A stretch of DNA of 64,000 nt from Coptis chinensis. Lineage: Eukaryota; Streptophyta; Magnoliopsida; Ranunculales; Ranunculaceae. The notes beneath the pieces were generated by a model. It was not told where the DNA came from, made no database searches, and was given only the letters and a program-made list of their open reading frames with translations. Positions 56,636 to 64,000 of the stretch are shown here, in pieces. Every line of letters begins with the position of its first letter. The stretch's first letter is position 1. Position numbers and translations under genes: made by a program. The stretch is taken from contig CM027378.1 in assembly GCA_015680905.1 (NCBI GenBank), forward strand, positions 87,201,501-87,265,500, read 5' to 3'.

Positions 56636-57782
56636 AACTCTGAGAATCCAATAGCTATGAATCCGAATCAACAATAAACCCCTTGATCTTCTGTTGTATT
56701 CCTTTCAATAGATTGGACGTTGTGTGGGAAACGATCTACTAACCCCCTTCTTTCTCACAAAGCTAGAACCAATTTTGGATCTATCTTTTCATGCCTCTCT
56801 TTTCAATTCAGATGAATATAGTAAAAACGGCTAGGAGAGAAGGGTTTCTACTTATAGGCTACAATAGGGACCATGAGGAGAAATTAGGGTTGGCCTCCTA
56901 ACGGACTTGGGCTTCCCATGTTCACCCAGAACACACGGCCCAAGTCCGTCAACAAATAGCTTATTCCACTAAAGGCCATTGTTGCACTACCGCCCTAATC
57001 CCAAATTATGTGTCAGTGTTTATGGGCTCTATATTATATGCTTGTAGATCTGCCCGTGTTTAAGATATCGAATGTCCGTTGATTAAGTCAAGTTACTGAC
57101 AACTACATTAATCAACTTCTTATGTCTTTGAGTAGTACCACTCAACCTCATTGTCATGTTGGAATAAATCCACCTGCAGGGTTTACATGACAATCTTTTT
57201 GAGCTCCTCAAGGGGACATCATCAACCCGACTTCCTGTGGGTCACAGATTTCTTCTATAATCAACAACACACCTTACATACAATGTCATTACCCAATCCA
57301 TCGAGTTTGTTGATTCACCAATGAATCTAACTCATTGATGATTTAAAGCAATGTACAATGCACGTAAGTGCCCATTATTATATCCGGATTAAGAGGACAA
57401 GCATCCATAATAACATAGGCGTTTGTTCTCTTGTATAGTCAGTATAAAGAGAAACAGCCTCACTTGGTCCTGTTCAATACACACAAAATGTACTTGTATA
57501 ATCATATAGTTAAGATAGACTAATACCAGATTATACTACAACCGTACCAATGATTTGTCCAAATCCATCTAGGTTGTGAACGATTACTTATACTTTATAA
57601 GGTATTGATGATATGATCTTCTGTGTGTCCACACCATATTATCTATAACATAAAGTATTAGACACATGCATATAACTAATAACATATATAATATGCATAA
57701 CATTTGCCCATATGATTCTCATTCAAAATATAAAGAATTAGAGTTAATACAAAAGTAATGCTTTTAGTATATAACCCTATCA
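56636..57782 (-). mobile_element. LTR-like insertion, inverted copy of the fragment at 1-1015
   Basis: On the minus strand it begins TGATAGGGTTATATAC at 57782 and ends GGATTCTCA at 56641, then GAGTTA. The right-hand 600 bp match the window's opening fragment but lack the CGATAT MITE, giving the MITE's empty site near 57140. The flanks are Tat pol (EKVNLGTED before, NLDPTLK after). No 5-bp duplication is clear (GGATG against GAGTT) and about nine codons seem missing at the junction, so a deletion or rearrangement accompanied the insertion. Confidence 0.6.
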
Positions 57783-58470
57783 CATCCTCAGTTCCTAGGT
57801 TGACCTTTTCTTTCAACTCGGTCTAAGCAGTCGCCTCAATGGGCTGAGCGACCTCTGGGGTCTTAGTCTCTGGTGGTGTCTCCTTGATTGGAAAGGGTGG
57901 GGTGACCTTTAGCGTCTTAACTCCTGGTGGGGCATTTTGGACTGAGACCCCAGTGTTCTCCTTTATTAGTTCGCTTCGGGGGGTCTTGGTCAAGGTCTTG
58001 ACCTCAGAGATGAAGTCGTCTGCCAGCTTGGTTTTGGCGATCTCTCCCTTGTTTTTGAGTGAAGCCCTAGCGGGCTTGCTGACTGAGAGGATTTGATTAC
58101 AGTTGTGAGCATCAAGCTGGTTGCTTCGGAGCTCCATCATACCTCTGGAGCTAGGGAAATGCAACACTTGATGAAGTGTTGATAGAACTGCTTGCATCTT
58201 GTGGATCCAACGGCGTCCTAGTATAGCAGTATAGGATGAGTTGACATCCAGAATGCTGAAGCGTGTGTTGATGCTGACCTTGTCTTCATGTGACCCCACT
58301 AAGACAGGTAGAATTATGTCACCTATTGGGTCAGCTTGTGATCCGTTGAAGCCATAGGGGCTATTGGATCGATCATGACTGACTTGGGCATGTTCATCTC
58401 CTTCAGGGTTCGATAGAATAGGATGTTGCATGAACTGCCTGGATCGATCAGGACGCATTTAACAGTCTAG
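57783..58470 (-). pseudogene. Element A aspartic protease and linker
   Basis: TVKCVLIDPGSSCNILFYRT (58466-58408, after a TAG for Trp) is the D-P-G-S-S active site. A frameshift follows, then PYGFNGSQADPIGDIILPV, FSILDVNSSYTAILGRRWIH (the ILGRRW half) and STLHQVLHFPSSRGMMELRS. The Lys/Pro/Thr-rich linker runs to EVAQPIEAT. The element C counterpart is 15400-16040. Confidence 0.87.
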
Positions 58471-59973
58471 TCGCTAATTTTGACATGGACTACCAAGACA
58501 TCATTATGTGGGAGGCACACCTTATTGATGTCAGCTTCAGTGAAGGTGATGTTTCCTGAGCTGCGGCCATTCATGCGTGGGATGGGGGCTGCTTTTGAGG
58601 AGAATTGGTAAACTTCCTGGAGGGCGCCTACTCGTCTCCTTTTCTCCCTGGAGGACGTGACAGAGTCATCCTGGAAGGTGATAATGTTGATGGTTCTGTT
58701 GTTGTCTCTGTCAGAGGAGTGCTGGCGACGCTCGTGACGCGATCGCTCATTTAAACGTCCTCTTGCATGAGAACGAGCTCTGTTACTTGGGCGATGTGGA
58801 GTTCGGCTTCGCTCTCTGCGAGCCATGAGTTTGTGATGCAGATCACCATCGGGTATATCAGTATAGTGTTTGATATGCCCTGCCTCGATGAGGTCTTAAA
58901 GGTAGTGCCTGAGCCCCCGACATTTGTTGGTCTCATGGCATTTTGCTTTATGAAAAGCGCAGTAAGGCTTCCCTGGTATGTCCTTTGGCCATTTTACCTC
59001 AGGTTGGTAATAGGCCGTGTTTTTTATTTTCTCCAGTATGTAACTTGGAGATCTTGTAAGCACAGCGAACTCTATTTTGGTTTGGGTTCGGGTGCTGGTC
59101 AGAGGATCCTGTTGCCTTAGTCGCTTCTTGGAAGATGGGGCGTTATCTGAGATTGCAGCGACCTCGCCTGCTGCCTTCGACCTTTCTTTCTCGAGGCCTT
59201 CAACAAGTTTAATGTCAGTTCAGCCAATGTTTCAGGGTGCTCTTTCATGAGCGACCTGGACAGATCAGTGTTTTTTTCTGATCGCATTGGTGAAGGTCAC
59301 TGTGGCGAACGACTCCTTGAGGCCACTATCCATGGACAATAGCTCTGTCTTGAAACGTCCCAGGAAGGTGCGAATTGGTTCATCACTATTCTGAGACAAT
59401 TAGAAGAGTGAATTTAGGTCGGCTATCTTACGTCTGTTGTGGATGTACTGGCTGGCAAACTGGTCAGTGAGCTTTTCAAAGCTGTCGATTGAGTTTAGTC
59501 CTAGCGAGTAGAACCAATCGAGAGCTCCATCTTTTAAGCTTGCTGGGAACAAGCAACATTGCAGATGGTCGAACTCCTGCGCACTGTAGAGTGCAAGTTT
59601 CTGAATGTAGCGAGCTACGTGCTGACCAGGGCACGTGCTACCGTCGTACATTGAGAACCGAGGTTGAATGAAATCTTAGGGGGAGGGTTTATTGAGTACC
59701 TCGAGCGTGAAAGGTGATGCCCGGTACGTCTTCAATATATTTTGGATGACCTGAGTGGCGTCCTTCTTCCCAGCGCTCTGTTCGATCTACTGGAAGAAGC
59801 TATTGATCTGCTGGTTGACCTCATTGATCCCGTCCTCAGCGGTAACTCCATTCGGGTTCTGGGACTCGACCTGGGTTTTCAGAGCCGCGTTCTCCTATCG
59901 GAGCTGGGTGATACTACCATTCATGGCTTCCATCTAGGTAGCCATAATCTTCAGTTGATCTTGGAGGCTTTCC
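58471..59973 (-). pseudogene. Element A gag
   Basis: It starts MESLQDQLKIMAT at 59973 and contains a coiled coil, RFSMYDGSTCPGQHVARYIQ (59660-59600), LFPASLKDGALDWFYSLGLN, FASQYIHNRRKIADLNSLF, FLGRFKTELLSMDS, SPSYILEKIKNTAYY, the knuckle-like CAFHKAKCHETNKC (58972-58930), basic HRPSNRARSHARGRLNERSR and VCLPHNDVLVVHVKIS. Stops near 59930, 59400 and 58900 and a frameshift near 59250 inactivate it. Domain order matches element C gag. Confidence 0.87.
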
Positions 59974-60062
59974 ATGTTTCATGGGCTTGAAATATAGCAA
60001 TTCTAGGAAGATGGTTGGAAGAAATGGAAATTTTGAGTAGATGAATTTTAAAGTAATTCGAT

Positions 60063-60078
60063 CCACAGACGGTGCCAA
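60063..60078 (-). promoter_or_regulatory. Primer-binding site of element A
   Basis: Read leftward from the LTR end: TTGGCACCGTCTGTGG, the Tat-type primer site (TGGC-CCGTCTGTGG form). Confidence 0.85.
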
Positions 60079-60619
60079 TGTAAAGGTTATATTTCATCTA
60101 ACCTTACTGGAGAAGGTAACTTGGGGGAGATGGATTAGTTAATTGGGTTTGACCGAGTTCATATGGACGAACTGCCTACGTATCAAGTTCTCTCTCTAGG
60201 GGGGGGGGGGGGAACTTGAATCAAGTCAGACGTAGTTCCTCCTCTTCTTTATATAGGCAACAATGATGCCCGCACTTCCTTCTCTCCCATGCCAGGTCAA
60301 ATTCTGGACTTGATGACATTTAATGAGCCATGAAGGCGTCCTACGATGTAGTAATGGTGTGCGTATTTGAAACTTCGGTCTTTAAGGTGACAGCCAGGCC
60401 ACACGTTACTAGCTGTTGTCATGCTGGTTGATGTGAGCGTTCTAAACGCCTATCGTTCTGGATATTGTCGTTCTGGGAGAAGAGTGTTCTGGTGCTGATG
60501 AGGTCGCTTGATTTGTATGAACTGATCATAAGCGAGTTGGACGTATGGATGAGTGTAGTCATCTTGTTGTGCTGGACACGTGCTTAATATACATTGGTTG
60601 TATATATTACTCTCTCACA
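60079..60619 (-). repeat. 5' LTR of element A
   Basis: 541 bp; on the minus strand TGTGAGAGAGTAATATATAC to AACCTTTACA. A run of 14 G near 60199-60212 (plus strand) is absent from the other LTR, where GGAGGAG stands. CTTTATATAGGC near 60248 is the likely TATA region in reverse. It is followed by the target duplication GAAGT. Confidence 0.92.
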
Positions 60620-60624
60620 GAAGT

Positions 60625-60773
60625 GTTCTTATAAGCTATTCATAACTCATATGCATTAGGTTACATTCCTTCAGTTACTAGAATTTTCCAGCACGATTCA
60701 TAGTGCACTGTTGTAGAATTTGGATTTTTCCAAACACCGAAGAAATTAGAAGGGGTGAGAGAATAGTAGTGTA
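60625..60773. other. Host-like spacer right of element A
   Basis: It continues from 24771 if element A and one GAAGT are removed. No gene was recognised. Confidence 0.4.
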
Positions 60774-60802
60774 CTAGATTTTAGACCCGGGCATATGCCT
60801 GG
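60774..60802 (-). mobile_element. Helitron-like 3' terminus
   Basis: On the minus strand the palindromic stem CCCAGGCATATGCCCGGG (60802-60785) is followed by TCTAAAAT... and CTAG at 60777-60774, then T. Helitrons end in a short hairpin, a few bases, and CTRR, inserted before T. If so, the element extends rightward through the tandem repeats and its 5' TC end is beyond or within the right part of the window. Only the terminus supports this. Confidence 0.45.
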
Positions 60803-60852
60803 GATCTATTAAATATTTTGTGTGTTGAAAAGGCTTTACAAAATGTCTCACA

Positions 60853-61506
60853 CAAATTTTTGAATCAGAATATATTTTTATTGAAAATAAACCGAAATAC
60901 GTTAATGAGCAGCGATTATGGTGCATAAGTACTTGGGAACTAAGGGATCAAATTGAGATAGCATTTTCACTCTATGGTTTAGGATATTAATCCATAATTT
61001 TCAAATAGAATTATCTTAAACTCGATCTAGCTTGTATAATAGTTTTCTTAGATTTATGGTGATTTTGCGGCAAATTTTCGAATCAGAATATATTTTTATT
61101 GAAAATAAAACGAAATACGTTAAAGAGTAGCGATTATAGTGCATAAGTACTTGGAAACTAAGGGATTAAATTGAGATAGCCTATTCATTTTGTGGTTTAG
61201 GATATTAATCTGTAATTTTCAAATAGAATTATCTTAAACTTGATCTAGCTCGTATAACAGTTTTTTTAGATTTATGGTGATTTAGCGGCAAATTTTCGAA
61301 TCAAAATATATTTTTATTAAAAAAAAACCGAAATACGTTAATGAGCAGCGATTATGGTGCATAAGTACTTGGAAACTAAAGGATCAAATTGAGATAGCAT
61401 CTTCACTTTGTGGTTTAGGATATTAATCCGTAATTTTCAAATGGAATTATCTTAAACTCGATTTAGCTTGTATAATAGTTTTATTAGATTTATGGTGATT
61501 TAGTGG
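60853..61506. repeat. Three tandem 218-bp repeats
   Basis: Units start CAAATTTT(T/C)GAATCA at 60853, 61071 and 61289, giving periods of 218 and 218. Each includes ACGTTAA(T/A)GAG(C/T)AGCGATTAT and GTGCATAAGTACTTGG, and ends TTTATGGTGATTT. Identity is about 90% or more by eye. Noncoding. Confidence 0.92.
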
Positions 61507-61985
61507 TAAATTATCACCGCTCGGCTTACGTACTAATGTGTACAAATCACTAAAATAGATTGATTATTTCCATATCCTCAGAGAATACACTACTCATACT
61601 TGAAAAGATTTATCACATGAACGTGTACTGTCCTACGAACGGGTGCCGTTATATTAAATTATTCTAAAAAATATTAGCAACTATGTATAGCTATGAGATA
61701 TGAAAATTATATTAATTACTCATTTAAATTTCTTGCACCACTCTCTATAAAAATGAAGCATCAAACATTGATAAAACTTATCGACTTCTTTTTATTGTTA
61801 GGTTTAACAATAAAAGTTTGATTGAAGTTTTGTTAGAATACCCAATGTGGTGAAAATAATATTGAAACTACTTGAATAGCAAGACATTCTCAATCACAAT
61901 AAAAAAGAATTATGATAAACACTACTTAAAATGTAAAACTATATTTGTCGAGACATTTATTCCCCCTACATATAATACAAATATA
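61507..61985. repeat. Leader segment of the higher-order repeat, copy 1
   Basis: AT-rich. The part from about 61635 (GTTATATTAAATTATTCTAAAAAATATT) through ATAAAC(A)CTACTTAAAATG and TATCGAGACATT-like sequence to 61985 recurs, diverged, at about 63688-63968, just ahead of further 55-bp units. Confidence 0.65.
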
Positions 61986-63480
61986 TTTTAGGGTTATTAG
62001 TTAAATGCATTTGCATCAAGCTTCTGATTTTCCATTAATTATTCTTTGAGGTTAGTTTAATGTAATACGTTGCTTCCAGTTTCCAATTTCTCATTAATTA
62101 TTCTTTGAGGTTAGTTCAATGCAGTTGCATCAAGTTTCTGATTTTCCGTTAATTATTATTTGAGGTTAGTTCAGTATAATTGCATCCACTTTATGATTTC
62201 CCGTTTGTTATTCATTAAGGTTAATTCAGTATAGTTGCATCCAGTTTTTGATATTTCGTTAATTAGTATTTGAGATTAGTTCATTACATTTGCATCCAAG
62301 TTATAATCTCCCGTTAATTACTCTTTGAGGTTAGTTCAATACATCTGCATCCAGTTTCTGATTTCCCGTTAATTGTTTTTCTAGGTTAGTTCGATAGTTT
62401 ACAATTTATATACAGTTTGCATACATGTAAGAGTCTGTTTTTATAAACTCACTTTCGTTTTGGGTTCTTAATTACTCGTAATTACTCATATGAGAAGGCT
62501 ACAAAAGCAGACATTTATGCTTTAAGGTCAGTGTGATGCAGTTACATCCGACTTCCGATTTCCAGTTAACTATTTTTTTAGGTTATTTCAATGAATTTAC
62601 ATCCAATTTCTGATTTCTCGTTAGTTAATCTCTAATTTTAGTTTAATGCAGTTGCATCAAGTTTTTGGTTTTTCGTTAATTATCCTTTGAGGTTAGTTCA
62701 ATGTGGTTGCATCCAATTTCCGATTTTATGTTAATTGTTCTTTGAGGTTAGTTCAATGCATTTGCATAAAGTTTCCGATTTCTCGTTAATTATTTTTTGA
62801 GGTTAGTTCAATATAGTTACCTCAAATTTATAATTTCCTGTTAACTATTCATTTAGGTCAGTTCAGTGCAGTTTCATCCATTTTTCAATATTTCGTTAAT
62901 TAGTCTTTGAGATTAGTTCATTGCATTTGGATCCAGTTTCCGATTTTCCGTTAATAACTCTTTAAGGTTAGTTTAATACATCTGCATCTAGTTTCTGATT
63001 ATTTATGCTTTGAGGTTAGTTCGATGCAATTATATCCGGTTTCTGATTTCCCGTTAATTATTCTTTGAGATTATTTCAATGCATTTGCATTTAGTTTCCG
63101 ATTTCCCACCAATTATTCTATGAGGTTAGTTCAATGCAATTGCGTTCGGTTTTTGATTTTCTGTTAATTATTTTTTGAGTTTAGTTCAATGCATTTGCAT
63201 CTAATTTCCGGTTTTCCATTAATTATTATATGAGGTTTGTCTGATGTATTTGAATACCGTTTCCGATTTCCCGTTAGATATTTTTCAAAGATTTGCATCC
63301 AATTTCTAATTTTCCGTTAGTTATTATATGACATTAGTTTAATGCAATTGCGTCTAGTTTTCGATTTCTAGTTAATTACTTTTTGAGTTTAGTTTATTGC
63401 ATTTGTATAAAATTTCGATTTTCCGCTAATTACTCTTTGAGCTCAGTTATGTATTTGAATCCAGTTTCTGATTTCCTTTT
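61986..63480. repeat. 55-bp minisatellite array (about 26 units)
   Basis: The consensus unit reads GAGGTTAGTTCAATGCATTT, GCATCCAGTTTCCGATTTCC, then CGTTAATTATTCTTT. Starts at 62107, 62162, 62217, 62272 and 62327 give an exact period of 55. Units differ at many positions; some are shortened or interrupted (62390-62520). It is noncoding, with no unique spacers, so not CRISPR-like. Confidence 0.92.
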
Positions 63481-64000
63481 AATATAATTATCCAATGTGG
63501 TGTGTAATACCAACTTCTACTGATCTATCTGTAGTGTCTTTACAAACATGACATAAAAAGTAAATTATGTTTGATTTACTATGTGGGATCATCAAAGATT
63601 ATCCAGTTCCCGATTTTCTATTAATTATTCTTTAAATTATGCCTGACTCACTATGTTGAATCTTCAAATATTATCTACGAACGGGTGTTGTTATATTAAT
63701 TATTCTAAAAAATATTTGTAAATATGCATAACTATTATATATTAATATTATATTGATCACTCAACCAAATTTTTTATAACGTGAAAACCTCACTCTCCAT
63801 TAAAAAAAAAAGAACTTACCTTTGATAAAACCCTTCAACTTTATATATATTGAAGCTACTTGAATAGCAAAGAGTTCCTAATCATACGGAAAGAGATAAG
63901 ATAAACACCATTTTAAATGCAAAACTATACTTATCGAGACATTCCCACAACATATAACCCAACTATGTGTTAAGGTTAGTTCAATGCATTTGTATCCAAT
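63481..64000. repeat. Higher-order repeat, copy 2 leader and resumption of the 55-bp array
   Basis: An isolated unit piece lies at 63600-63635. A second leader (63688-63968) resembles 61635-61985, with an offset of about 1.98-2.04 kb. GGTTAGTTCAATGCATTTGT at 63974 restarts the array at the window edge. Confidence 0.65.

Larger units (their letters stand above)
24777..60619 (-). mobile_element. Element A: Tat-type Ty3/Gypsy retrotransposon holding nested insertions (35.8 kb)
   Basis: LTRs at 24777-25306 and 60079-60619 share sequence, TG/CA ends and orientation. GAAGT at 24772-24776 and 60620-60624 is an exact target duplication. Reading leftward from 60619: LTR, primer site, gag, protease, RT, RNase H, integrase, then antisense genes on the plus strand, polypurine tract and 3' LTR. 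Nested in it are the Athila element (26168-44127), solo LTRs (48493-49678, 50973-54289) and an LTR-like segment (56636-57782). Net length is about 12 kb, normal for Tat. Its LTRs are unlike those of element C, but the proteins are clearly related. Confidence 0.92.

Noticed and set aside
61986-63480. Regular 55-bp repeats suggestive of a CRISPR array
   Set aside because: Repeats are head-to-tail with no unique spacers, in a plant genome.

Overview
The window looks like a heterochromatic, repeat-dense stretch of a nuclear flowering-plant (probably eudicot) genome. The evidence is AT-rich sequence, Ty1/Copia and Ty3/Gypsy elements of typical plant lineages (Tork, Tat, Athila, Del/Tekay), an L1-type LINE carrying RNase H, MITEs, and one decayed F-box/LRR/FBD host gene. 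I see no intact host gene, no tRNA or rRNA gene and no CRISPR array. The species cannot be named from the sequence.

Layout from left to right. 1-1015: LTR-like fragment split by a CGATAT-rich MITE. 1118-4632: broken Tork-like Copia pol with a 3' LTR. 4634-7009 (minus): F-box/LRR/FBD pseudogene split by two MITEs. 7583-12475: L1-type LINE. 13362-24393 (plus): complete Tat-type Gypsy element C, with target duplication TGTCT and a 1.48-kb solo LTR in its integrase. 24777-60619 (minus): second Tat-type element A, target duplication GAAGT, stretched to 35.8 kb by nested insertions. These are Athila-type element B (26168-44127, TTGAG), a solo LTR at 48493-49678, a 3.3-kb Del/Tekay-like solo LTR at 50973-54289 (CCCCA), and an LTR-like copy at 56636-57782 of the fragment that opens the window. 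60774-64000: a Helitron-like terminus, three 218-bp repeats, and a 55-bp minisatellite in a roughly 2-kb higher-order repeat.

How the parts work together. Elements A and C each carry gag-protease-RT-RNase H-integrase on one strand. On the opposite strand, between integrase and the 3' LTR, each carries an antisense gene with a probable spliced structure. Two introns sit at the same codon boundaries in both elements, and element A carries a second, tandemly duplicated copy of the antisense gene's C-terminal half. This three-copy antisense family is the most interesting system in the window. All autonomous genes carry stops or frameshifts; many stops are TAG where the protein family has glutamine (CAG). 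I infer a silenced, decaying nest whose insertion order can be read from exact target-site duplications: A before B and before the solo LTRs inside A.
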